NCBI GenBank assembly: GCA_021234155.1
Contig: JAJEKV010000084.1
Location: 494,001-558,000, forward strand
Origin: Isoetes taiwanensis
Taxonomy: Eukaryota; Streptophyta; Lycopodiopsida; Isoetales; Isoetaceae
DNA length: 64,000 bases
Direction of reading: 5' to 3'
Under the pieces are notes generated by a model. It was given only the letters and a program-made list of their open reading frames with translations, was not told the DNA's origin and ran no database searches. The stretch's first letter is position 1, and each line of letters starts with the position of its first letter. Made by a program: the position numbers and the translations under genes. Below, piece by piece: positions 54,625 to 64,000 of this stretch.

Positions 54625-57087
54625 ATGCAACTGAGGGGTAGAAAGATTCCAGTCCCTAATCCTGTGCCTCCATTGCCTGATCCTCCATTGCCTCCAGTCA
54701 AGAACAGTAGAGGCAAGTCCACTTTATTGTATAGCCAATCAGAGAGTAATGCATTGGGAGGGAAGAGAATCAGATCAATGGAAAGGGGTAGTTGGACCAT
54801 GGATGCCATGAATGAAGCTATAGATGCCATAGATAATGGAATCCTTAGTATGAGAAAAGCTTCAGCCCATTATGGAATCCCATTGACTACTCTTAGAAGG
54901 TGGCTAAATGGGCAGACCGAAGTGAAATTTGGTGTCAAGCCTAAAGGTTTAACAAAGGAGGAAGAGGAGGATGTTGTCAATTGGTGCATGGAGATGGCTA
55001 AGGAGGGAAGAGGCGTTACTCTAGAGTTGCTAAGGGAAAGGGTAAGTGAAATGTACTTGCTTCAAGGATGGCTTGCCTGGTAAAAAATGGTGGAGGAAAT
55101 TCAAAGAGAGATATCCCAATTTGAGCCTAAGGTCTGCTGAGTGTGTAGAGGTCCAAAGAGTGAAGGCTATGTCCTCCACTAACCTTAATGAGTTCTACTC
55201 TACCCTAAAGGAATTGTATGCAAAATTCCACTTCCAGCCAAATACAATTTGGAACTGTGATGAAAGTGGCGTGCAAGCTGGTGCCAGGACAGAAATGAGA
55301 ATTTTAGTAAAGAAAGGTATAAGGAATGTCCACGAGACCATCCCCAAAAGTCGAGAATGGCTTACTGTTTTATCATGTGTAAGTGCATCCGGATATAGAA
55401 TGCCTTGTTTATATGTATTCAAAGGGACCAGATTAAGGGATAGGGACTTGATGGCTGGTTGCGAGCCAGGGGCAGCTATGGCTTTCCAAAAAAAGGCTTG
55501 GATAACTAATCCTTTGTGGGATGCATGGCTGGATCACTTTGCAATGAATGTACCAGGGAGTATTAGTCCTGATAAGCCACATTTATTGATATGTGATGGG
55601 CATGGCTCTCATGTATCATTGAGTGCAATTCAACATGCAAGAGACATTGGCTTGCATATCCTACTTTTGCCTCCACATACATCACACAAGTTGCAACCAC
55701 TTGACGTTGCTTGTTTTTCCCCATTCAAAACTGCCTTCAAGAAATTGAGGGGAAGGTACATGCACACAAACAGACTTAAGGAGCCCTCTAAAGAGGATTT
55801 GGCTGCAATTCCTTAACCCAATCTAATATTTTGGCAGGTTTTGCAAAGACTGGAATATGGCCTTTCAATGATAGGGCAGTCTCTCCTGATCCACTTGCCA
55901 ATGATGTGGTGGTTGCTGATTCCGAAGAGGAGGCAGAAGAAGGTAATGAAAATGATGAATTGGCTGCTCAAATCTTGCATGAATTGGCTGCTCCTTTGGC
56001 AGAACAATGTGACCTTGCTGAACATGTTATTAATGTTCCCATTGAGCATCCACTTCCACCTAATGTTGCACCTCCTACTGCTCCTCCTACTGTTGTTTCA
56101 CCTCCTATTGCACCTCCTACTGTTGCTAGGGAGAATACTAATGCACAACATGGTGCATTGCCAAGGGCCAAAAGGTCTAAACTACCCGAGGCATTGCAAG
56201 GGAGGTTGTTTGTTACCTCCCATGAGATGATAGCTGCTAGAATTGAACAAGATAGACTCAACAAAGAAGCTGCCAGGGTTAGGCAAGAGAAGATGGAAGA
56301 GAAGAAGGCATTGCAGGCTGCTAGAAAGAAAGCCAAAGAGCTAGAGGCTTTAGAGAAGGCTGCTGCTAAGGCAGCTAAGGCAGCCCAGAAGAAAGCTGAT
56401 CAAGTATACGAGGAGGGGAGCACAAGGTTCAGATCTGCATACTTTCAAGACCATGGTGCAGGTAAGTGTAGGTTTACTGTTCTTGAATTATTTGGAGAGG
56501 AAAAAGATCTGAATTTTGAGCAAGTCAAGGCTAGGGAAAGGGCCAAAGCAAAATTGTCCAAAATTAGGGGAAGGAATACCAATGTTGCTGCTACCAATGT
56601 CATAACAGGTTTGCATTATGAAAATGTAGAAGAAGAATATGCTGCTGCAACTAATCCTGATATACCTGCTGCAACTAATCCTGATATACCTGTTGTCAAT
56701 GATATTAATATCCCTGATCATGCATTTTTATATGGACATGCACTTCAAGATAGCCAAGACCCTTACTCTAGTGACGAAACTTGCTTCCCTTGCAGTTTGA
56801 AGGATACCCATGAGTGTTCATGGGATCATAGAAATGCACGTAGGCTGAAAAATGTAAGTAAGGATGCATGTGAAGGAGATAACCCTTGGGAAGAGAGGGC
56901 AGCAGACTACTGGTCTGAACCTGATGGATACCATGGTCGGGAAGTTGATATGAATGTATGCCATGGCTTGGACTTGGAGAATCAGGCTACCAGTGATGAT
57001 TCTGAGCCACCTTGCAAAAAGATTAAGTGCCTTGATGATGTTTATAGGGCTAAGGCCTATGAGCATCTGAAGCTATTGGGGATTTAG
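54625..57087 (+). pseudogene. Pogo-like transposase, two frameshifts
   Basis: Three frames join end to end. The first (54625 to ~55045) has a Pro-rich N-terminus, a psq-type HTH (MDAMNEAIDAIDNGILSMRK, then ASAHYGIPLTTLRRWLNG; ~residues 59-96) and the start of the CENP-B-type domain. The second (~55060-55816) has DGLPGKKWWRKFKERYPNLS and the DDE/D core: WNCDESGVQAG (~55252), LLICDGHGSH (~55585) and LPPHTSHKLQPLDVACFSPF (~55670). The third (~55816-57087) starts LTQSNILAGFAKTGIWPFN and has a long tail. The tail includes an Ala/Lys/Glu-rich coiled coil (EKMEEKKALQAARKKAKELE; ~56290), a duplicated AATNPDIP and a Cys-containing C-terminus. The shifts lie near 55045 and 55812. The first is beside a perfect donor-like GTAAGT, but no intron of normal length fits. 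Apart from these breaks the gene is complete, so this copy is nearly intact. Confidence 0.92.
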
Positions 57088-57443
57088 GGAATGACACGTT
57101 TTTGCCATTTGTTGTTTGTTTTATTTTTTTGGAGGCAAATGTCACTTGGAATTATGTAACCCTTTGTGCAGAATTCTGGGGCCAGCCAACTTGGTTCCTG
57201 TATGAACCATGTACGAGCTGCATGTGTGCCACAATCTGTTGAGCCATCGTAGGCCCCCTTGTGCCATAAGGGGTCCATGAACCTACCTATTTCAAGGGCA
57301 AAATTGAGCATTTGTTTCTAATTTTTATTCCATTTTTTTGTTATCATATTAAAGCTAACTTTCTAATGTATCTGTTGATGTTTTTAGCAGGTCATTTGGG
57401 TTAGGGAAAGGTCTCCAAATGGATGTTCTTTTCTTTAAGTGTG

Positions 57444-57464
57444 CCAAAGTGGGGCACCCTCCCT
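57444..57464 (-). repeat. Right TIR of the pogo-like element
   Basis: 21 bp, perfect inverse of the left TIR. Followed by TA at 57465-57466. Confidence 0.97.
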
Positions 57465-57466
57465 TA

Positions 57467-58180
57467 ACGAGGTGGCAATCAACTTCATCCATTAAACTTT
57501 CAATGCTCATCATAATGCGAATTCTCTTGTTCGTTAGCATCCCTATTTTTCACAATGGGCAAATAACTATTGCTATGGCAATGTGTGTTACTCGTTCTAC
57601 ATGATCCAAACTTCGGTGCTTTGCAAATTAAGACCATGCAATACATTTTTCACTGTGATGTGGTATAGAGGCATACAATTTTGAACTTGAGGTGGTAGCC
57701 ATCAAGACTGAAGAAAAAATAACTGCTGCTGGCTTTTGTACTGTTAATGCAGCACCATAAGCATACACAATCTGAACATGTGAAGTCACACTGTCGGCAT
57801 TATTCTGGACCATCTGCTCAAAAGAACACCTGTCTTGAGGAGGAATGTAAAACACATATTCACTACCAACCTATGCACACACCTGGATGTTTCATGCAGA
57901 TTTTGCTGCTCCAATCTTTCTTAAATCTTTTGCTGGAAACTGTATCCTAGGATTATTGAATAGAAACACAGAAATATCGATGTGGGCAGAAATGGAAAAA
58001 TCTGGGGGCGATAGTCGTGTACTAAAAATGGGATAAATTTTTGGGAACGACAGGTCAGATTGTGAACTGATGCTTAACACGGCGGGAGAGACGTTCATTC
58101 AACACACCGAATCCAGCAACTGCAGTAATCTAGCAGCAGAAACCCAACAAATACCAAACGCATCGATCAATTCCTCAAAA
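57467..58180. other. Spacer and 5' region of germin-like gene 3
   Basis: No gene recognised. The 3' part is the promoter and leader of the germin gene; GGGATAAATTTT at ~58032 is a weak TATA candidate. An in-frame ATG at 58070 would extend the protein by 37 residues that do not look like a signal peptide, so I do not use it. Confidence 0.5.
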
Positions 58181-58873
58181 ATGGCAATGAAGGCGGCAGC
58201 AATAGCAACGGCAATAGCGATAGGATTAACAAGGCTGATGATAGCGGGGGCAATGGATCCAGATCCGTTACAGGATTACTGCATAGCGGATCTAAGCAAG
58301 GGGGCAAACAGGCTAGAGATGAACGGGTGGCCATGCAAGAACTGGTCGGAAGTGGTGGACGAAGATTTCGCGTACAGGGGGTTCAGTTTGAGGGTGAAGC
58401 CATTCAGCGCGGCATCGCCATACAGGACGATAGCAAATTTCGGGTCGGAGAGGACGTGGGCGGGGGTGAACAACCAGGGCATGGCTGCAACGAGGCTGGA
58501 CATGGGCCCCGGAGGATCCGTCATCGCCCACACCCATCCCAGGGCCACCGAATTGGTCTACGTCTTAGAAGGCACCGTTTTGAACGGCATCTGGTCCTCC
58601 AGTGGCAAGCTCTTTACCCAGATCCTTGAGGCCGGTGATATCGCTGTCCTCCCCCGCGCCCTCGTCCATTTCCAGTATAACGTCGGTTCCACCAGATCCA
58701 TCATTATCGCTACCCTTAATAGCCAGCATCCCCTTACCCAGATCACCGGTGAATCCCTTTTCGGTAGTGGTATCAGTGACGACATCCTTGCCAAGTCCTT
58801 ATTCATGGATCGCTCTACTATTCGTCGTTTGAAGAACTTCATCAACTTCAGTGCTGTACCTCCACTACAGTGA
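58181..58873 (+). CDS. Germin-like protein 3 (secreted cupin)
   Basis: An intact intronless frame of 230 residues from the ATG at 58181, whose context AAAAATGGC is good and which starts a proper signal peptide (MAMKAAAIATAIAIGLTRLM, residues 1-24). The mature part begins with the germin hallmark DPDPLQDYCIADL, cysteines C34 and C52. Two extra residues in the disulfide loop (NRLEMNG) distinguish it from the other two. Cupin box 1 is AHTHPRATE (H117, H119, E124) and box 2 is GDIAVLPRALVHFQYN (H163). All metal ligands are present, but the box 2 glycine is alanine (A160). One N-glycosylation site lies at NWS (54). Box 1 starts GPGGSVIAH instead of GGxxPPH, so it belongs to a different subgroup from the 30-31 kb pair. 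Expected in the apoplast; activity unknown. Confidence 0.96.
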   Translation: MAMKAAAIATAIAIGLTRLMIAGAMDPDPLQDYCIADLSKGANRLEMNGWPCKNWSEVVDEDFAYRGFSLRVKPFSAASPYRTIANFGSERTWAGVNNQGMAATRLDMGPGGSVIAHTHPRATELVYVLEGTVLNGIWSSSGKLFTQILEAGDIAVLPRALVHFQYNVGSTRSIIIATLNSQHPLTQITGESLFGSGISDDILAKSLFMDRSTIRRLKNFINFSAVPPLQ

Positions 58874-61800
58874 TTTCATCCTTTTATCTTTTTTACTCCT
58901 TTATTGCCTTTGTAGCATGGAATAATATTAATATTAGCCTAAGATGCTTCTATTATTACGTTGGTTGTGGACTCACGTTTCATGATTTTAGCAACATACA
59001 TGCAAAAATGTATCCATGGAAATTTACAATGTAATACAAATCATGTGGATGATCTACCGTTAGTGACGCAATAACTAACCACATGGTGATTTCAAACATA
59101 CAAATCACAACCCAACCCATTTGAACATTGGATAGGTCATAACAACCAGATAGATGCCAGACACACAAATCACAACAACCCACTTAGAACATTGGATAGG
59201 TCATCTCCGTTGATTCTCTTAATGATGAAAAACATTGATCTTTTCTACTTGTAGAAAATGCATTGATTCTTATTTTATTTTTCTTATTCTACTAGTTATT
59301 AGCAAACCTCTCTGGCATTGGTTTTGAGAAATTGTGTATATACATGTTTCAATCTCAAGGTTTCGTTATTTTATTTTGTCTTTAGATATCTTCTCATCTT
59401 TGTTTATAGAGTTCTAAGAATTGTGCTTCAAGCTCTTTTTATTATCAACTTTATTCAAATGTTATAGCTCCTCTATATATCTATTCTGCAACAACAGAAA
59501 AAAGCATAAAATGTAAAATAAAATTCATGTGTGTTTATCTCCCATGACATTTATTATCAAATCAACGGCACAAGTATTGAAGAAACTTCTTAATCTAAAA
59601 TAAAGATAGTGGATGCTCATACCATTTGTGCCCACAAACATCCAAATGTGATAAATATCAGATTCTAAAATAGTTGTGACAGAGGACACGACAAAGAAAT
59701 TGCGAACAATGTCTACAAAAATACTGTTAGACAATTCATACGTCTCTTGGTCTATGTGCAATTCCAATTTATCGCTTGTTCGTGCAACGTGCATGTGCTT
59801 GCCAACACTGTCTACAGTATGACTTGGCTAGATCAGCAATGGTTTAGTGAACCAACCATTGCAGTAGTTGAGAAACTCAGTATAAGTCATGCACCACCCT
59901 CTGTTGTAACTTAATAAAATTTACAGGAAAAGCTAATGTCTTGCTCTTTAAGCAACACAAGCAGCATTGTGATTACAGTTCCTATCACTAACTACTAGCT
60001 AAGGTCTTTAGTCAATCTCACACCTCAACCTCCAAAGCTTGCTCGTAGTTAGCTATATGACCCCTAGACATTGCACATTCTCAGCAGCTAGGGTTAAATT
60101 GCTTACAAACAGATCCATGGACAAAACAATAATTCAATCGGCAAGCCCTCTTAAGGACCAATATTAATAATGGAGACCGGAGCGGGGTCGGGACCTTTTC
60201 CGATCAGGAGGATACAAATACACATTTCAATTTGATTCCTACTGCTTCAAACATGCTGGCATTCTTTTGAGTTTCTATGATAAACTCGATGGAGATAGTT
60301 CCAAAGTGATTGGACAATGATCACTTCCATAATAGCCTAGAAGTAAAAATGAAAACACGTCATTTTGGCCATAAGGAATGCTCCATGCTTAATTGTTATA
60401 TATACAAAGAGATGGAGAGAAAGACCTTCCATTTCAATCCCATGCCCGTGTATCTTGCTGCTGACTAACCTTGAGACCAGACTCCTCGAAATAAGAAAAT
60501 AGTCTATCCTCATTCGCTTGCCACGATACCTGTTTAAGATCATATCTCCAATGTCAAATTCAAGCACTTAGCGTGTAAAACACGGGTGTTCCATTGCGTC
60601 TTCCAAACTTATAAGGAATCAATACGAATGAAAAACTGCCTGAAATTAGCACGTACTTGCCGACTGGGTTTCCAGACCATGTAAATCCGGAATCAAAATC
60701 CTGTTCTCTTTGTAGACATCTATAAGTGTCCACTAGATTGCCCCTGCCAAGTAATCACCTATGCTATTTGTCATATGCAAAAGAGACGATTATGCACACA
60801 CATTATGCGAAAGATTAAAACCAAGAGTAGCTACTTTTTTATTGTACCGTGTCATGATTTCTGCAAACCTTTCCCGCTCACCACGAGTGAAGCCTGGTTG
60901 TCCAATGTCCTGCAAAATAACAAAATTATCACTGCGCAGCCCTATCCATCATATCTCAGCAATAGAGACATCATACCTGGCTTCAGAAAGTGCAAGTGAA
61001 ATTTCTTGATAGTTCTAAAAACTAGAAGCAAAACGAAGAGACACAAGCAAGAAAACAGGTTTACCATAGGCAAGGATAGATCTACACAAAGACAGGTCAA
61101 AACTAGATGCAAAGAGAAAGGGAAATGAGATGAACTGGTTCAATTGATAACTGTTATGTTACAGAATAAATAGGCACTCATGTGTACATGTATTTGTACA
61201 CGTAGACATGCAGATACATGTACAAGTATATGTGCATATGTACACCCTCCCTGAAACTCTATGTGTGAGAATCCAAACCTGTACAAAAACTCAAACCTGT
61301 ACACATCCTCAGACCTGTACAAACCTTCAAAATACCATAAAATCTACATGAGATAATAATCTCTCCCTGAGATCAAATCTCATCCATCATGTGCAGCAGT
61401 AGATGACTTCATTTAGCATCAATTATGCAGCAGAAAGTAGCCATTAAACTCTTCCTGAAAGCATACCGATCTCATTCAAATAAGAAGAACATCTGCACCT
61501 AAAAAGAACACCCGCGTCTTGACAAAATCAGCTGACACTTTTGAAGTCAATGAAGAACTGATTGTAGAATTCTTTCAAGAGTCCCTGGCATTTCGGCGAG
61601 CTTGAAGCCGCAAATATAAAGGAACAATGTAAAAGCCCCTTACATGGTGGGCTGATAACCAAAGGCTGAACTACAAAGACTCCTGTGGAATTCAATAATT
61701 GTCATTTCATAATCTTGTCAACTAATCTTTTGAGGCATGTGAATGCAATTCAAAAGAACTCGAATGGTAATAAATTGTTGTGAAAACTTTGCACGTACTT

Positions 61801-62654
61801 GAAAAGTATGGTAAAGCCTGCTGATCAGCTAATGATATGCAAATGGACTTAACTTCTTGACACAACATCAAGCAATGGTTTCTGTTAATCCAGATGATGC
61901 CGATATCTTTACTCTGCCTGGGGCGATGAGGTCTTTGATATATTAGAAGTATCAGACAAAAATGGGACATTGCTGCAAGTAATATGTTTCTTCATAGTTA
62001 ACAAAAACTAGGTTATTTAACTCCAGAGCTTCTCCCACATTTTCACCGGCAGAAAAAGGAACTAAGAGATAGCATTTGTAAGAGATGGTTTAAACAGCAT
62101 GGAACTACATTTTTCTGTACAGTTAGATAACAAGTTCAAGTAAGCCACATGTGTCAAACTAGAGGTATAAGTATGCCACGTGTGTCAAACTAGAGGTATT
62201 GAAATAAACAATGACAACTTCCAATAAATTGTCCAGCCAGCCTGTAAATGTCTCCAATGGTCCCTGAGAGCAATCATAGCAATTAGCTCCCTCCAAACTA
62301 AGACAGATTGTGACCTATTTGTGTTCAAACTTGGAGATCCTAATACACGACACGTATACATTTTATATATTGTCCCGAAGTGCTGAAGATAATGATACTA
62401 TCCAATCCGCTTTTGCCATACAGTGCTTGTCGCTTCCTTGTTTGAAAACATTGTTCCAGAAGTATTCATCAACCGAACAGAATGTAGGTCTTGGCAATCA
62501 TAAGCTGAATTTGTAGCATAAGATTTGAATTAAACACAGCATTCCAGGTGATAACCCTCTTACACACTCTGCAGCATTCTGAGAACGCACTGAATGTCCA
62601 AAATAACGCTTCTTTGGCTTAGTGTTCCACATTTTATTGATGCGCTGCTTGAAT
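58874..62654. other. Spacer, no gene recognised
   Basis: AT-rich and non-coding in appearance; frames of 60-90 codons overlap on both strands. It includes a short direct duplication at 59097-59200 (ACAAATCACAAC... ACATTGGATAGGTCAT twice). It also has a CA/GT-rich stretch with repeated ACCTGTACA motifs at 61180-61330 and a direct repeat GCCACRTGTGTCAAACTAGA at 62142 and 62176. Confidence 0.5.
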
Positions 62655-62842
62655 ATATGAGGAGGTTAACCTCCTCCTCGAGGGAGTTATGCAAAATAAC
62701 CCTCGAGGCAGGCAAGGCCAATATTTTGCATGACCCCGAGATGTCTTTCCATAGAAAAAGCATATTCTAAAAATTATCACAATCATCTTTAGCATATCCT
62801 TGGAAAAGGAATATTCTAAAGGTTATGCAAAATAACCTCATT
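62655..62842. repeat. Inverted-repeat cluster, possible MITE
   Basis: Three palindromes: GAGGAGGTTAACCTCCTC (62659-62676), CCTCGAGGG-A-GTTAT-GCAAA-ATAAC-CCTCGAGG (62676-62708) and GGTTATGCAAAATAACC (~62822-62839). The core TTATGCAAAATAA recurs ~135 bp apart. Such hairpin-forming ends are common in small non-autonomous DNA transposons, but I cannot fix termini or a target duplication. Confidence 0.55.
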
Positions 62843-64000
62843 TTGATCTAACAGTGGCAACGTTCATATCAAGATAATCTTTGAGGACAAAGGGTTAAGA
62901 GGGGAAAACTTATGAACATACATGTACTTGACATACAGTTAGGGGTAAGTAAGAATGCACCTATAGACATGTACTAAGTCTAATTTAAGATCCTGGCTAT
63001 CGAAAAAGAAGATGGCCCAATGTTCCACTCGGGAGTGGCAAAATATGACGTAATAACTGCTTCATCCTTCATTTTGAATGACTGCATTTGATTCTGCCAA
63101 GCTGACTCTTTTAGAGACCCTTCAAGAAGATGCCACAAGACCCAGGTTGTATAGGTTCCCGTCTTGTTTCTCTCATAGTTGATGAAGGAGGAGGTAACTT
63201 CCATCTGCATGTTATGACGTCAACATTTGTAGTCTATGTTATCCGGTTACTTGAGCAGGTCTCTCGTATGTTGAGTCATTTGTTGGAGATACAAGGCCAC
63301 ACATCTCTGGTCTGCAGAGCTGATAAGCGTTGGTAGGGATGTAGTCTCACAGAAGAGACAATAGAGCCTACCTCAGATTTAAAGCAAGTGCTCTTCTGAT
63401 TCAAAATGGCATAATTCGCAATTCCTATTTTACCATTCCCTGCTTGGCTAGAAAGTACGCCATGACCAGTTATCTTCAAGAAGTAGTCTTCCCAAAACTG
63501 CACTTTGGTGGGAATTCCTCTCGGAGTTCCCATGTATTGGATGTATAAGCCTGCTCTAAATCATGCCTGATAAGCTGATTGATATCCTTCTAAGCGAGTG
63601 AATGGAGCATCCAGATGATGTTTGTACGGAGGAAGCTGTTCCAATGCGAAGTTTGTCTATCCTAAGCTCTTCCATGTACTGAAGTTAGTGAAGGAACTTT
63701 CATAGAAAATGTGGATATAATAGTTATTCCCATCACGCATCAAAGGAATTGCACATTCATGTCTTGTTGGAACCAATGCAATAAAATGAGCAGTGACGGT
63801 TATGGCTCTAGCTTGGACGGATGGCTTACAATTACCATACTTTGCCTCCAGATGCACCCTAACCATGGACAAAAAGACTCGCATCGTAAAGGTTAAAGGT
63901 TTTTCTGGGATTGGAAGTGTTGAAGTTCCTTAATCCTAGCTTAAAGCATTGTCATCCAGCTCCAGGGAAAAAGATATCTCTTTCATCGTATCCAGAAATC
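62843..64000. other. Spacer to the window end, no gene recognised
   Basis: Frames of 60-85 codons on both strands (62980-63210, 63276-63533, 63657-63884) overlap each other and show no domain I know. Nothing supportable. Confidence 0.5.

Larger units (their letters stand above)
53978..57464 (+). mobile_element. Complete pogo/Tigger-like DNA transposon (3487 bp)
   Basis: Perfect 21-bp inverted repeats starting AGGGAGGGTGCCCC and continuing ACTTTGG lie at 53978-53998 and 57444-57464. TA flanks both sides (53976-53977 and 57465-57466), the target duplication of the Tc1/mariner-pogo group. The interior encodes a transposase with a psq-type helix-turn-helix and DDD catalytic residues. The TIRs show no difference at all, which points to a recent insertion. 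Confidence 0.97.

Noticed and set aside
55841-56336. Leu/Pro-rich membrane-like frame and antisense frame inside the pogo element
   Set aside because: Frame-shifted readings of the transposase tail, whose codon pattern is consistent over 400 residues.
58070-58180. N-terminal extension of germin-like gene 3 from the ATG at 58070
   Set aside because: The 37 extra residues are polar and would bury the signal peptide. The ATG at 58181 gives the normal germin layout.
1-64000. CRISPR arrays, bacterial operons, tRNA or rRNA genes
   Set aside because: No regularly spaced short repeats with unique spacers, no ribosome-binding-site-driven gene strings and no cloverleaf or rRNA segment that I could recognise.

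Overview
The window is nuclear DNA of a land plant with a large, repeat-rich genome. The evidence is three germin-like cupin genes without introns, GT-AG exon fragments of a PP2C phosphatase, a polyol-transporter relic, a Ty1/copia element with a plant-type tRNA-Met primer site, CACTA-type ends, plant non-LTR retroposons and a pogo-type transposon. The long AT-rich spacers and the style of the LINE and germin genes make me favour a non-flowering plant (gymnosperm or fern). That is an impression, not a proof. Nothing looks bacterial.

Layout. 1-6384: GC-rich tandem array of a ~1.12 kb unit, five full copies plus a partial one. 6.4-13.3 kb: short repeats, modules rich in CGTCG/CGACG palindromes, three 124-bp repeats, a broken protein-kinase-like gene and an exon ending in a long glutamate run, probably one decayed transposon with cargo. 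14.6-15.25 kb (minus): polyol/sugar transporter relic. 16133-21386: complete Ty1/copia element with practically identical LTRs, a 5-bp target duplication and a frameshifted interior. 24.34-24.87 kb: CACTA-type terminus. 24.9-30 kb: mostly unrecognised. 30.0-31.6 kb: a divergent pair of intact germin-like genes sharing a 277-bp promoter region. 33.4-36.9 kb: two LINE fragments (reverse transcriptase; endonuclease). 36.9-38.75 kb (minus): a retroposon carrying only a DUF4283-like ORF1 and an A-rich tail. 38.8-48.8 kb: PP2C exons split by an 8691-bp DNA transposon. 53978-57464: complete pogo-like element with perfect 21-bp TIRs. 58.2-58.9 kb: a third intact germin-like gene. 58.9-64 kb: no recognised gene.

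The most interesting object is the 8.7 kb transposon at 39097-47787. It has 27-bp TIRs (24/27 identical) and a CCTA target duplication. On the minus strand lies a multi-exon DDE-like transposase (motifs DFAENY and SDGCSSQFK) of a family I associate mainly with animals. Facing it on the plus strand is a coiled-coil/CxxC zinc-finger gene. Between them is a multi-pass membrane-protein fragment that looks captured from a host gene.

The only clearly functional genes are the three germin-like proteins, presumed secreted metal-binding cupins of the cell wall. All other coding sequence belongs to mobile elements or is broken. Many frameshifts in the repeats are single-base changes, at least two of them in A-runs, while the germin genes are clean, so part of the apparent decay may be poor polishing of repeats.
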